From Paenibacillus luteus (GTDB taxonomy: Bacteria; Bacillota; Bacilli; Paenibacillales; Paenibacillaceae), in assembly GCF_006542765.1 (NCBI RefSeq), contig NZ_SKCD01000035.1, positions 1 to 54,854 of the forward strand: DNA of 54,854 nt, given 5' to 3'. The notes beneath the pieces are model-generated. The model saw nothing but the letters and a program-made list of their open reading frames with translations. It was not told the origin of the DNA and searched no databases. Position 1 is the first letter of the stretch. Every line of letters starts with the position of its first letter. Shown piece after piece: positions 15,619 through 24,525 of this stretch. Position numbers and translations under genes: made by a program.

Positions 15619-17166
15619 ATGAAGCAAGTTAAACAAAAGACATCTATGCTTCTTCTCATGATGATGACAATCGTACTAATTGTATCTGGATGCTCAGGCA
15701 ACAACGGCAAGAACAACACGGAACCAACGAAAGCGCCAGCCGCCGCAACCGACAAACCGGTCACTACGGAAGAAGATCCTCCTGCTTCGGATTTAAAGCC
15801 TTACCAAATCTCGCTCGTCTATCCTGGTACGCCGCAGGCGGATGAGAAAAAGATCGAAGAAGCTCTGAACAAGCTGCTTACTGAAAAGATCAATGCAACA
15901 ATTGATCTTAGACCGATTGATTGGGGCGCATGGGATGACAAAATCAACCTGATGGTTGCTTCACAGGAAGAAGTAGACATCGTGTTTACCGCACAGTGGA
16001 ACGGGCATGCGAAATATGTGGCTAAAGGAGCGTTCCTTGAGTTAGGCGATCTTCTTGAGCAGTATGGCAAAGGCATCACCGATTCATTAGATCCAGCTTT
16101 CATTGAAGGCTCGAAAATCAATAATAAAAACTACGGGATCCCAACAAACAAGGAGCTTGCGGCAGCAGGCGGAATTGTATACCGCAAAGATGTTACTGAT
16201 GAGCTTGGCATTGATATGACAAATGTGAAGACGCCTCAGGATCTGGATGCGGTCTATGCAGTCGTGAAGGAAAAAAGGCCTGATCTGACTCCTCTTTATA
16301 CGACTGCTGGAGCATTCAACTCCCATTTCTTCGCTAACTACGATTTCTTGGGCGACTCCACGATCCCAGGTGCGATTCTGAAGGATAAGGATGATACGAA
16401 AGTAGTGCCGATGGAGCAAATCGACCGTTACAAGGAATTGCTGAACATCACACGTGATTATTTCAAAAAAGGTTATATTAACGCGGATGCTGCAACGACG
16501 CAGGTTGCTTCGGCAGATGCATGGAAAGCAGGCACTGTATTCTCGACGCTGGAGCCTATTAAACCAGGCAAGGATGCTGAGATTGCGAGCGCTTCCGGAC
16601 TTACAGGCAAGCTTGCACAAATTATGATGAATGAGAAAACAGTTGCCACATCCGAAACCGCTGGCTCGATGCTCGGCATTTCCTTTACTTCGAAGGACCC
16701 AGCTCGCGCTATGATGTTAATTAATTTGCTGCATACAGATAAGGAAATTAACAACCTGCTTAATTTCGGTATCGAGGGCGACCACTATACTCGCAATGGA
16801 GAGATTATTACAGCAACAGGCAATACAGCCAATTATAATCCAGGTTCTTCTTGGATGTTCGGTAATCAATTCCTTAACTACGTATGGGATACAGAAGACC
16901 CGGACAAATGGGCTAAATTCAAGGAATTCAACCAAAACGGCAAAGTATCGCCTGGCCTTGGTTTCGTCTTTGACAGCGAGCCGGTAAAAGCAGAGGTAGG
17001 AGCGCTTGCAAACGTGATCCGTCAATATCAAAGAGCATTGGAAACGGGCTCGGTTGATGTGGATAAAACATTGGCGGAGTACGAGAAGAAGCTGAAGGAT
17101 GCAGGCGTGGATAAGGTCGTAGCTGAGAAGCAAAAACAATTCGACGCCTTCCTTGCCAGCAAATAG
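15619..17166 (+). CDS. Sugar-binding lipoprotein of ABC importer (LplA/YtcQ type), copy 1
   Basis: Extracellular substrate-binding lipoprotein of 515 aa. The signal peptide ends in lipobox IVSGC (Cys25), followed by a Thr/Pro/Ala-rich linker to ~residue 55. The binding domain begins with YQISLVYPGTPQADEKKIEE and keeps the family's DWGAWDDKINLMVAS stretch. Length matches the large LplA/YtcQ group. It should deliver rhamnogalacturonan oligosaccharides to the two permeases. AAGGGAGG precedes the ATG, and a strong terminator follows the stop. A second, clearly related copy lies downstream. Confidence 0.87.
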   Translation: MKQVKQKTSMLLLMMMTIVLIVSGCSGNNGKNNTEPTKAPAAATDKPVTTEEDPPASDLKPYQISLVYPGTPQADEKKIEEALNKLLTEKINATIDLRPIDWGAWDDKINLMVASQEEVDIVFTAQWNGHAKYVAKGAFLELGDLLEQYGKGITDSLDPAFIEGSKINNKNYGIPTNKELAAAGGIVYRKDVTDELGIDMTNVKTPQDLDAVYAVVKEKRPDLTPLYTTAGAFNSHFFANYDFLGDSTIPGAILKDKDDTKVVPMEQIDRYKELLNITRDYFKKGYINADAATTQVASADAWKAGTVFSTLEPIKPGKDAEIASASGLTGKLAQIMMNEKTVATSETAGSMLGISFTSKDPARAMMLINLLHTDKEINNLLNFGIEGDHYTRNGEIITATGNTANYNPGSSWMFGNQFLNYVWDTEDPDKWAKFKEFNQNGKVSPGLGFVFDSEPVKAEVGALANVIRQYQRALETGSVDVDKTLAEYEKKLKDAGVDKVVAEKQKQFDAFLASK

Positions 17167-17184
17167 TCTAGGGAAAAATAATGA

Positions 17185-17218
17185 AAACCCGCGCCTTGCG
17201 AGAGGCGCGGGTTTTTCT
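17185..17218 (+). terminator. Terminator after binding-protein copy 1
   Basis: An 11-bp perfect stem (AAACCCGCGCC/GGCGCGGGTTT) with an 8-base loop runs into TTTTT. Confidence 0.9.
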
Positions 17219-17221
17219 TGC

Positions 17222-17249
17222 TTGCTTTTTTTTGTGTATTCTTTACAAT
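17222..17249 (+). promoter_or_regulatory. Possible promoter of binding-protein copy 2
   Basis: TTGCTT (17222-17227), a 16-base spacer and TACAAT (17244-17249) lie between the terminator and the second copy. It would give that gene its own control, but the -35 box lies in a T-rich tract and may be chance. Confidence 0.35.
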
Positions 17250-17297
17250 TAAGCTAACAAATACAATTCCGATCCCATGCTAGGGGGCCATTCGACT

Positions 17298-18869
17298 ATG
17301 ATTCGTTCGACCAGCCGTTTGATTTGCGCAAGCCTGCTCCTGTTAGCTGGCTTATTATTAATAAGCGCTTGCTCTGATCAGAATGGCACGAATAGCCCGC
17401 AAACAAGCAATGTTAGCGCAGAAAATAGTAATAATCTTGTAAGCGCTTCAGATGATGGAGAGAAAAATAGCAGCTCAAGCAGCAAGAAATTGGAGCCCTA
17501 TACCTTGCGGTTTGTTTATACCGGATCGCCGCAGCGTGATGAACAGGAAATAGAAGAAGCGATGAATGCTTATCTGATAGATAAAATAAATGCGAAGATC
17601 GATCTCATGCCGATCGATTGGGGACCTTGGGACGATAAAATCAACCTGATGGTCGCATCTCGGGAAAAGGTGGATATTGTATTCACTGCACAGTGGAATA
17701 AGCATGCGGTGAATGTGGCCAAGGGTGCGTTTCTTGAGCTGGATGGGCTGCTTAAGCAATATGGTCAAGGAATATTGCAATCGCTTGATCCTGTATTTCT
17801 GGCAGGTGCGAAGATTAACGGAAAAAACTATGCGGTCCCGACTAATAAGGAACTGGCGTCTCAAGGCGGAATTATCTACCGTTCAGACGTCGCCAAAGAG
17901 CTTGGCATTGATATGTCTGCTGTGAAGACGATTGAGGATTTGGATGCTGTTTATGAGACGATATTACTCAAAAAACCAGGCATGACACCGATTTATATGA
18001 AGCTTGGTGAAACCTTTAATACCCATTATGTCGGAAACTTCGATGCGCTTGGGGACACGTCGATCCCTGGCATCATTTTGAAAGACGGAGACAGCACAAC
18101 GGTAAAGCCTGCTTATGAGATGGAACGCTATGTGAATACCTTGCATACCACCCGCCGTTTTTTCCAGAAAGGCTATATTAACAAGGATGCAGCAACCAAT
18201 CAGACGATGAACAACGATGCTTTGAGCTCTGGCGATGTTTTTTCGATTACAGGATCATTGAAGCCAGGCAAGGATGAGGAGCTTGCGATCCAGACGGGAC
18301 TCATCGGCAAGCTTGCCCAGCTTCCTTTGAACGAGAAGACGATAGCGACGTCGGAGACGGCTGGTTCTATGCTCGCGATTTCCACGACCTCTCAGGATTC
18401 TGTGCGAGCCATGATGTTCATTAATTTGCTGCATACCGATTCCTATTTAAACAATCTTCTTAATTACGGCATTGAAGGAAAGCATTTCGTTAAAATCAGT
18501 GAAAATGTGATCAAGCCTACAGAATATACAAAAAATTATAATCCCGCCGCCAACTGGATGTTTGGCAATCAGTTTTTGAATTATATATGGGAAAGCGAAA
18601 ATCCCCACAAATGGGAAAGCTTTAGGGAGTTTAACCAAAATGCCAAGCTCTCGCCGGGCCTGGGCTTTGTATTCAATGGCGACGCGGTTCGAGCGGAGGT
18701 AGCAGCGGTAGTGAATGTAGATCGGCAGTATCAAACCGCGCTGGAGACTGGTTCTGTCGATGTGGATAAGGTTTTGCCGGAATATATCGAAAGCTTGAAG
18801 GCGGCAGGCATTGAGAAGATCATTATGGAGAAGCAAGCGCAGTTCGACAAATTTCTTGCCAGTAAATAA
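17298..18869 (+). CDS. Sugar-binding lipoprotein (LplA/YtcQ type), copy 2
   Basis: A paralogue of the preceding binding protein, 523 aa. Lipobox LISAC (Cys25) is followed by a Ser/Asn-rich linker rather than the Thr/Pro/Ala one of copy 1. The two align end to end with long shared blocks (INLMVAS, VDIVFTAQWN, VAKGAFLEL, TSETAGSML, ALETGSVDVDK). The start at 17298 is chosen because TAGGGGG (17280-17286) lies 11 bases upstream. No permease follows, so it must use the same channel or act as a sensor partner. A terminator lies before it, so its expression can be separate. Confidence 0.85.
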   Translation: MIRSTSRLICASLLLLAGLLLISACSDQNGTNSPQTSNVSAENSNNLVSASDDGEKNSSSSSKKLEPYTLRFVYTGSPQRDEQEIEEAMNAYLIDKINAKIDLMPIDWGPWDDKINLMVASREKVDIVFTAQWNKHAVNVAKGAFLELDGLLKQYGQGILQSLDPVFLAGAKINGKNYAVPTNKELASQGGIIYRSDVAKELGIDMSAVKTIEDLDAVYETILLKKPGMTPIYMKLGETFNTHYVGNFDALGDTSIPGIILKDGDSTTVKPAYEMERYVNTLHTTRRFFQKGYINKDAATNQTMNNDALSSGDVFSITGSLKPGKDEELAIQTGLIGKLAQLPLNEKTIATSETAGSMLAISTTSQDSVRAMMFINLLHTDSYLNNLLNYGIEGKHFVKISENVIKPTEYTKNYNPAANWMFGNQFLNYIWESENPHKWESFREFNQNAKLSPGLGFVFNGDAVRAEVAAVVNVDRQYQTALETGSVDVDKVLPEYIESLKAAGIEKIIMEKQAQFDKFLASK

Positions 18870-18936
18870 GGGGATCGAACGATCTTCTCTCTAAACTACA
18901 CCTCTACTTTGTAGATTCCATTTTTGTAAATATAAC

Positions 18937-18975
18937 AAGAGCCGGCCAGCGATTACACGCATGGCCGGCTCTTTG
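18937..18975. terminator. Bidirectional terminator
   Basis: A 12-bp perfect stem AAGAGCCGGCCA/TGGCCGGCTCTT (18937-18948, 18962-18973) ends in T on one strand and is preceded by A-rich sequence on the other. It serves the converging binding-protein and NlpC genes. Confidence 0.85.
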
Positions 18976-18990
18976 GTTAAATGAAGCTTG

Positions 18991-19536
18991 CTAAAGTGCG
19001 CTACCGCCAAAAACAAAACGGTATTCCCAGTGCTTGTTGTCAATACTGTCTACCCGAACCCCGCCGCTTTCCTTGGAATAGGTATTTAACATTTTGCCGT
19101 TGCCTAAATAAACGCCGACATGTGTAATTTCCTGCTTGGTTTTCGCAAGTTTGGCGTAGCCCGTTGCTTCGGAGCCGTGATACGACATGAAGAACATGAG
19201 ATCGCCGCGCTTCAGACTACTCAAGCTTGTCTTTACTGCTGCATGCTGCTTGATGTAAGCGGCTTGCGTCGCGGCTGTAGGGGGAAGCGTGACGCCGACG
19301 GCGTTAAATATGTGCTTTGTGAAATCTGAACAATCAAATGTTTTCGTTGTGCTGCGATTCGATCCGAATTCATAAGGCGTTCCTAAGTATTTCATTCCAG
19401 TTGCAATCATTTTCTCAACCGATGAGGATGCCGCGTAGGCATGTCCTTCTATTGGAAAAGGCGCAAGGGCCGTACTAAGCAGTGTTGTTGATAATACGCA
19501 TGTGACGAGCAGTTTTTTTAGGGATAAGTTTTTCAT
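18991..19536 (-). CDS. Secreted NlpC/P60 peptidoglycan endopeptidase
   Basis: A small exported hydrolase of 181 aa expected to cut cell-wall stem peptides. The signal peptide covers ~1-36, with a polar LSLKK start and an end near AYAASS. The rest is one NlpC/P60 domain with catalytic Cys69 in FDCSDF and catalytic His in ITHVGVYLGNG. There is no LysM or SH3 wall-binding module, so it is a minimal form. AGGAGGTG lies 14 bases before the chosen ATG, a long spacing, and a start five codons upstream would fall inside that site. It faces away from the envelope-stress cluster. Confidence 0.85.
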   Translation of the reverse strand: MKNLSLKKLLVTCVLSTTLLSTALAPFPIEGHAYAASSSVEKMIATGMKYLGTPYEFGSNRSTTKTFDCSDFTKHIFNAVGVTLPPTAATQAAYIKQHAAVKTSLSSLKRGDLMFFMSYHGSEATGYAKLAKTKQEITHVGVYLGNGKMLNTYSKESGGVRVDSIDNKHWEYRFVFGGSAL

Positions 19537-19650
19537 TGGCAGCGTATACACCTCCTGTACTGCTACTAACGTAACACATGGATATTAGCAGTTTAAGCTG
19601 TAAAATATGGATAACTGCCCACTTTGCCCCTAGAGGCGGGCAGGCGACTC

Positions 19651-19660
19651 GACTTAAGTC
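19651..19660. promoter_or_regulatory. Palindrome GACTTAAGTC upstream of the stress cluster
   Basis: A perfect 10-bp palindrome lies ~146 bases upstream of the LiaI/F-like gene, followed by a second AGTCC at 19680-19684. Its AGTC-containing arms resemble LiaR/VraR-type operators, but that match is from memory and weak. Confidence 0.3.
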
Positions 19661-19796
19661 CAGTGCAAAAACCGCCGAAAGTCCGTTTTATAAAGGGGAA
19701 AATTGATCTAAACTAAGTACATAAGCAAGAGCAGCACAAACAAGGCAACAAACAAAATGAATAAATTCTAATCTGTGAAAGGAGTTGAACTTGGAG

Positions 19797-20093
19797 ATGA
19801 ATGGAAAAAGCGCTCTTGGCGTATTGCTCGTCATCGTTGGTGGTATCGCGGTACTTAATTTTGTAGGGGTTCATTTCGGTGCTATATTAGGATTTTTGCT
19901 CCCGTTCATACTAATCGGTTTTGGAGTTGTCGGTTGGATGAACAACAAGAAATGGATCGGCGGCATACTGGCTGCAGTTGGCGGATTGATGCTTCTCGGC
20001 AAGCTAGGCGGCATTCTCGTATTGCTTCTAGCCATTGGGTTGATCGTTGCTGGCGTTAGCCTCTTTAAAAAGGACAAACGCAGAGCTTACTAA
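19797..20093 (+). CDS. Small membrane protein, LiaI/LiaF-type transmembrane region
   Basis: A 98-aa protein with four hydrophobic stretches separated by short Gly/Lys turns, ending in KKDKRRAY. The pattern matches the transmembrane part found in LiaI and at the N-terminus of LiaF, membrane anchors or modulators of the cell-envelope stress response. It lies directly ahead of the pspA gene. AAAGGAG (19778-19784) is 12 bases before the ATG; a TTG at 19791 would be better spaced and cannot be excluded. Confidence 0.65.
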   Translation: MNGKSALGVLLVIVGGIAVLNFVGVHFGAILGFLLPFILIGFGVVGWMNNKKWIGGILAAVGGLMLLGKLGGILVLLLAIGLIVAGVSLFKKDKRRAY

Positions 20094-20165
20094 TCACTGC
20101 GAGTGAGAATAGAAGAACGAGTTGAAGATTGGTTTTGCACCGCAAAATGTTAAGGAGGACACGCA

Positions 20166-20852
20166 ATGAGCATTATGAAGCGAGTACGCGACATTACAGT
20201 CGCTACATTAAATGAACGGCTTGAGAAATCAGAGGATCCGGTTCGCATGATCGATCAGTTCCTATGGTCCACTAGAGAAGATATTATCCAAGCAGAGAAG
20301 CTGTATCAGCAATATGCGGGGCATAGCAACCATCTGAAGGTACAGTGGTTGCAGGCAGAGGAGCAAAAGGAAAAGCGCGAAAATCAAGCGCTGACAGCTC
20401 TGAAAGCAGGCGAAGAGCAACTGGCGAGAATTGCATTGCATGAGAAAGCAGGCTGCGAGGAGCGCTCGAGACAGTATCGTGATCTATTTGAGCAAAGTCG
20501 CCAAAATACGCTTGATTTAGAAGAGCAACTGCGTGAGATGCGCAGCGAATATCAATCCGTATACGACAAGCGTGAATATTATGCAGCTCGGATGGAATCC
20601 TTAAGACTTCAGCAGCGTATGAACAGCCGTTACAACAGCGGTTTTGGAGATAACGGTATTCAATCGGGTACAGCATTTAGAAGACTTGAGGATCGCATTA
20701 GCGGAATGGAGCACGAAGCGAAGAGCTTGCGCGACATTCGCAGAATGGGGCAAGAATTCGTAACGGAAGCGGGCAACACCGTACAATCCGTTATAGAACG
20801 AGAGCTTGAGCAATTAAAGCGAAAGCTTGAGAAAGAAGGCTGGTCGTCTTGA
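20166..20852 (+). CDS. PspA/IM30 family phage-shock protein (LiaH-like), copy 1
   Basis: A peripheral membrane coiled-coil protein of 228 aa. The N-terminal amphipathic helix (MSIMKRVRDITVATLNERLEK) is followed by almost continuous helix with heptad-like Glu/Lys/Gln runs to the C-terminus. PspA proteins form large rings that protect damaged membranes. AAGGAGG precedes the ATG, and the stop overlaps the PspC-like gene by 4 bases. Relative to the second copy it has a shorter N-terminal consensus and more Arg. Confidence 0.83.
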   Translation: MSIMKRVRDITVATLNERLEKSEDPVRMIDQFLWSTREDIIQAEKLYQQYAGHSNHLKVQWLQAEEQKEKRENQALTALKAGEEQLARIALHEKAGCEERSRQYRDLFEQSRQNTLDLEEQLREMRSEYQSVYDKREYYAARMESLRLQQRMNSRYNSGFGDNGIQSGTAFRRLEDRISGMEHEAKSLRDIRRMGQEFVTEAGNTVQSVIERELEQLKRKLEKEGWSS

Positions 20853-21316
20853 GAAAACTATACCGTTCCTCTCGCGACAAGAAGCTATTCGGCCTATGCG
20901 GCGGTCTAGCGGAAACGTTAAACGTAGATGCGACTCTGCTGCGGATCTTACTGATTGTCGTAACGATTTTTACCAGCGGCGCCGTTATTCTCATCTATAT
21001 CATTGCAGGACTCGTTGTTCCGAAGGAACCGCCAGTCTACTCTAACTTTGGTCCAAACGGCTACGGCAACGGCGGCTATGGCGGTGGAGGATATAATCCT
21101 GGCTACGGTCAACAATCGCAATCGCAATTCGGCGGCCCTTACAAAAACCCGCCACAGCCTCCAGGTTCATGGAATTCGACCGGAGCGGCTCCCCAGCAGC
21201 CAGCAGCGTCAACTCAGTTTGACAGCATGATGGATGATTTGGAGAAAAAAGCACTGCGTCGTGAAATCGAAGAATTGAAAGCCAAAATTGCTAAATACGA
21301 GAAGGGAGATTTTTAA
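20849..21316 (+). CDS. PspC-domain membrane protein with Gly-rich linker
   Basis: A 155-aa protein. Residues ~1-60 form a PspC domain: basic start RKLYRSSRDKKLFGLCGGLAE, then a hydrophobic helix around LLRILLIVVTIFTSGAVILIYII. A Gly/Tyr/Gln/Pro-rich linker of ~60 residues (including GGYGGGGYNPGYG) and a short charged coiled coil at the C-terminus follow. The TTG start overlaps the pspA stop, and the next pspA begins one base after this stop, so all three are co-translated. It likely tethers PspA to the membrane. Confidence 0.8.
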   Translation: MRKLYRSSRDKKLFGLCGGLAETLNVDATLLRILLIVVTIFTSGAVILIYIIAGLVVPKEPPVYSNFGPNGYGNGGYGGGGYNPGYGQQSQSQFGGPYKNPPQPPGSWNSTGAAPQQPAASTQFDSMMDDLEKKALRREIEELKAKIAKYEKGDF

Positions 21317-21317
21317 T

Positions 21318-22025
21318 ATGGGAATTTTCAAACGCATGAAGGATATGACAAAGGCATCGGTAAATGAGGCATTGGACAAAATCGAAGATCCGATCATTAT
21401 GCTAAACCAATATTTGCGCGATATGGAATCTGAAATTCATCAAGCTGAGGTAACGGTAGCTAAGCAAATGGCTAACGAGCGCCGCATGAAACAGCGCCTG
21501 GAAGAAACGGTTCGCAGTACGGCAGACCGTGAATCGAAAGCGGAAGCAGCCCTTAGAGCAGGCCAAGAAGAGCATGCACGCAAGCTGCTTGAAGAGAAGC
21601 TGTATTTTGACCAAAAGGTAACGGAATACACAGATTTGCATGCACAGTCCAAAGTTCAAGCCGAGGAGTTGCTGCAGCAACTGCACACGATGAAGGATGA
21701 GTTCTACCAATTGCGCAATAAGCGCAACGAGCTCGCTTCCCGTGCACAGGTAGCCAAAGCACAAAAACAAATGGCTCAATTGTCTTCTAACCACACGATT
21801 GACAGCGGCTCTGCATCACGCGGTTTCTACCGGATGGAAGAGAAAATCATGCAGTTGGAAGCAGAAGCGGATGTTCTTCGTACCCCTTATTCTTACAGCG
21901 GATCATCGAACACGTTCAACGCTGCCGAAGCAGAAAAACAGCTTAAGGTTGATGAGCAGCTTCAAGCTTTGAAAAACAAACTTGCCCCAACCCCATCCTT
22001 AGCTAAAGAGCAATCAGAAGAATAG
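21318..22025 (+). CDS. PspA/IM30 family phage-shock protein, copy 2
   Basis: A 235-aa coiled-coil protein. It starts MGIFKRMKDMTKASVNEALD and keeps the canonical PspA segment EDPIIMLNQYLRDME, which copy 1 has in altered form. GAAGGGAGA (21301-21309) sets the start. It is closer to the standard PspA pattern than copy 1, so copy 1 may be the specialised partner. A terminator follows the stop. Confidence 0.85.
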   Translation: MGIFKRMKDMTKASVNEALDKIEDPIIMLNQYLRDMESEIHQAEVTVAKQMANERRMKQRLEETVRSTADRESKAEAALRAGQEEHARKLLEEKLYFDQKVTEYTDLHAQSKVQAEELLQQLHTMKDEFYQLRNKRNELASRAQVAKAQKQMAQLSSNHTIDSGSASRGFYRMEEKIMQLEAEADVLRTPYSYSGSSNTFNAAEAEKQLKVDEQLQALKNKLAPTPSLAKEQSEE

Positions 22026-22043
22026 GATAAGGCAATGGAATCG

Positions 22044-22069
22044 GCGGACCGCTTAGCGGTCTGCTCTTT
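22044..22069 (+). terminator. Terminator after the psp genes
   Basis: GCGGACCGC-TTA-GCGGTCTGC (one G-T pair) followed by TCTTT. It is moderate in strength and may be partly read through into the kinase gene. Confidence 0.65.
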
Positions 22070-22083
22070 CATTTGTTGGGGAC

Positions 22084-22113
22084 ATGACAGGGATAGGCAA
22101 TAAGGGTTAAAAT
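22084..22113 (+). promoter_or_regulatory. Possible promoter of the kinase/regulator pair
   Basis: ATGACA (22084-22089), an 18-base spacer and TAAAAT (22108-22113) lie between the terminator and the kinase start. Confidence 0.4.
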
Positions 22114-22137
22114 AGTACATAAAAGGAAGTGAGCCGT

Positions 22138-23121
22138 ATGGAGCCAAACAATAAGAACGATCAACCGAGTCATGCGGCCCGCAGACGCAATATTACGGAA
22201 ACGATATTGTGGCTGCTCATTATCATCAGCTTGGTCGTTATTGTATTGCAAGGAATCGGCTATGTAGAGCTGTTTACCCTGCAGGGCAAATGGGCGGTTG
22301 TTGGGCTTGCATTCGTTGGAGCAGGTTTAGCGGCAGCGGCATTAAACGGTTATTTGCAAAACTCCCGGCTAAAGGAATCTCTAAAGCGATTGACCGAGCA
22401 GCAGAAGAAGCGGAGGTTCACGGTGACGCTTAGCAATGGCGACAAGACGGATAATGAAATCTCGGAGCAGGAGCAGGTTGATCCGAGTTGGACTGAAAAG
22501 GTTAAATTTACGGCAGTTATCGAAGAGCGCCAACGGCTTGCACGTGAGCTGCATGATGCGGTGAGTCAGCAGCTATTTGCTATCTCCATGACGGCTACCG
22601 CAGTTAGCCGGACCATTGAGCGTGACTGGGAGAGGGCTAAACGCCAGGTACAGCTTATAGAAGAAATGGCTGCCGTAGCTCAATCTGAGATGCGAGCATT
22701 GCTGCTTCACCTTCGGCCCGTCCACTTGGACGGCAAAAACTTGGGGCAGGCACTTACTGTTCTAGTGGATGAGCTGAAGCAAAAGGTACCGATGATCATT
22801 ACCTTGGAAGTGGATGAAACGATTGTGCTGGCTCCTAATGCCGAGGATCATTTGTTTCGGATCGCGCAGGAAGCCCTATCCAATACGCTCAGGCATTCTA
22901 AAGCGGACAGAATGGAAATCAAGCTTATTCGTACAGAGAAGCAAGTGCATATGAGCTTGAAGGATAGTGGTGTCGGCTTTGATCTCGAAGCAAAGAAGCA
23001 AACGTCCTATGGGCTGCTCACGATGGAGGAACGCGTCATCGAAATTGGCGGTTCACTGCAGATGATTTCCAAGCCAGGAGAAGGTACGGCGATATTGATT
23101 TGGGTTCCTGTTGAAGTCTAA
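22138..23121 (+). CDS. Sensor histidine kinase, LiaS/VraS type
   Basis: A kinase of about 327 aa. Two close transmembrane helices (~20-42, ~52-75) with almost no external loop indicate intramembrane sensing. They are followed by a HisKA_3 box (ERQRLARELHDAVSQQ, phospho-His in ELHD) and a HATPase_c domain with KDSGVGFD and LLTMEERVIEIGG. This is the NarL-family kinase layout of LiaS/VraS envelope-stress sensors. The ATG at 22138 is chosen over the GTG at 22129 because AAAGGAAGTGA needs that spacing. The cognate regulator follows. Confidence 0.85.
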   Translation: MEPNNKNDQPSHAARRRNITETILWLLIIISLVVIVLQGIGYVELFTLQGKWAVVGLAFVGAGLAAAALNGYLQNSRLKESLKRLTEQQKKRRFTVTLSNGDKTDNEISEQEQVDPSWTEKVKFTAVIEERQRLARELHDAVSQQLFAISMTATAVSRTIERDWERAKRQVQLIEEMAAVAQSEMRALLLHLRPVHLDGKNLGQALTVLVDELKQKVPMIITLEVDETIVLAPNAEDHLFRIAQEALSNTLRHSKADRMEIKLIRTEKQVHMSLKDSGVGFDLEAKKQTSYGLLTMEERVIEIGGSLQMISKPGEGTAILIWVPVEV

Positions 23122-23199
23122 TAAGAGTAGAAAACAATGAATTGGCATAGATAAAGTAAGGCTGTAAAATCGTTAGATAATATAAAGGCGGTGCAAGGT

Positions 23200-23868
23200 G
23201 TGGAGGCAATGGAGCAATTGAGTCAGCCGATAAAGGTATTGCTAGTCGATGATCATGAAATGGTGCGGATCGGACTTGCTGCAGTGCTGGATACAGAGGA
23301 TGGGATTGAAGTAGTCGGTGAAGCCAGCAATGGCATGGACGGCATTCGATTGGCACAGGCGTATAGACCAGACGTTGTTCTCATGGATCTGGTGATGGAC
23401 GGCATGGATGGGGTGGAAACGACTGCGAAGCTGCTTGAATTATATCCGGAATGCAAGGTCATCGTCTTAACAAGCTACCTCGATGACAGCAAGCTGTATC
23501 CTGTCATTGAAGCGGGAGCGTTCAGCTATTTGCTGAAAACGTCAAGAGCAACGGAAATCGCTGATGCGATCCGCGCGGCAGCCCGCGGGCAATCGGTACT
23601 GGAGTCTCAGGTGGCTGCGAAAATGATGAATCGCTTTCGCCAGCCCAAGCAGCAGGAGCAGGCTCCGCTGCATGATGACCTTACGGATCGGGAGATGGAT
23701 GTCCTTAAGCGCGTAGCGCAGGGGATGTCTAACCAAGAAATTGCCGATCAGCTGTTTATCGGCGTAAAAACAGTTAAGTTCCATATTACGAATATTTTCA
23801 ACAAACTGGATGTCGATGATCGTACACAAGCAGCTATTTATGCTCATAAGCAAGGAATTGCTGATTAA
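23200..23868 (+). CDS. LuxR/NarL-family response regulator (LiaR/VraR-like)
   Basis: A 222-aa regulator. The receiver domain has VDDHEM, phospho-acceptor Asp in VVLMDLVMDGMDG and Lys in LLKTS. The C-terminal LuxR helix-turn-helix reads LTDREMDVLKRVAQGMSNQEIA, then GVKTVKFHITNIFNKL. It is likely partnered with the LiaS-like kinase and controls the psp genes upstream. The start is uncertain: the GTG at 23200 has AAAGGCGGTG in place, while the ATG at 23209 is only 2 bases behind a GGAGG. Confidence 0.85.
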   Translation: MEAMEQLSQPIKVLLVDDHEMVRIGLAAVLDTEDGIEVVGEASNGMDGIRLAQAYRPDVVLMDLVMDGMDGVETTAKLLELYPECKVIVLTSYLDDSKLYPVIEAGAFSYLLKTSRATEIADAIRAAARGQSVLESQVAAKMMNRFRQPKQQEQAPLHDDLTDREMDVLKRVAQGMSNQEIADQLFIGVKTVKFHITNIFNKLDVDDRTQAAIYAHKQGIAD

Positions 23869-23901
23869 CTAGGTCTTCGTTTAATTTATTATACATTTGT
23901 A

Positions 23902-24411
23902 TCATAAAGCAGTGATGAGTTGAAACAACTGATCCGTTTGATCAACAGGCACGGCTGGAATACCGAAACGGGAAATTCCGTTAATGTTGGCTTCTGGCCA
24001 GTACGCGATAGCGGCAGTATTCATTAATTGGTCCAATAGCTCATTATCCGCTTCCGTCCGAAACATTAGTATTTTTGGATAGTTAGCTGTTTTAAAGCCC
24101 TCAATGAGAATGACATCGGCTTCATCCATTTGAGCGATAAGCTGCTCAAGTGTTTCCGGGTGAGCTTTTAGTAGTGCTGTCCGCTTGGAAGAGGTGATGG
24201 CGGTCAAATCTGCCCCGGCTGCTTGGTGCTGCCAGGTATCACTTCCGGGCTTGTCGATTTGAAAATCATGCGCGTCGCGCTTAATGGTTCCTACAATATA
24301 ACCTGCTTGTTTAAAGTGTTCCGTCAGCCGGCAAACCAATGTGGTTTTGCCGGTATTTTTGTATCCGACGATTTGGATAACATGCTTATGGCGTGCTGAT
24401 GGCGGCTGCAT
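23902..24411 (-). CDS. mobB: Molybdopterin-guanine dinucleotide biosynthesis protein MobB
   Basis: A small GTP-binding protein of 169 aa that assists attachment of GMP to molybdopterin. P-loop VGYKNTGKTTL lies at ~15-25, and KRDAHDFQIDKPGSDTWQHQAAG and VILIEGFK are MobB hallmarks. The ATG at 24411 is chosen because AAAGGAG lies 7 bases upstream. It is divergent from moeA, which fits a cofactor locus, but mobA, moaA and mog are not seen here. Confidence 0.88.
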   Translation of the reverse strand: MQPPSARHKHVIQIVGYKNTGKTTLVCRLTEHFKQAGYIVGTIKRDAHDFQIDKPGSDTWQHQAAGADLTAITSSKRTALLKAHPETLEQLIAQMDEADVILIEGFKTANYPKILMFRTEADNELLDQLMNTAAIAYWPEANINGISRFGIPAVPVDQTDQLFQLITAL

Positions 24412-24525
24412 GGCGTTCTCCTTTATGAGCGTCCTTAATTGCCATAAGTTTAACATACATTGTAAAATGAATGCTGAATAAGCTGTTGAAAAATCGAACC
24501 AGCAGCACAGGGACGGGGGATGGGA

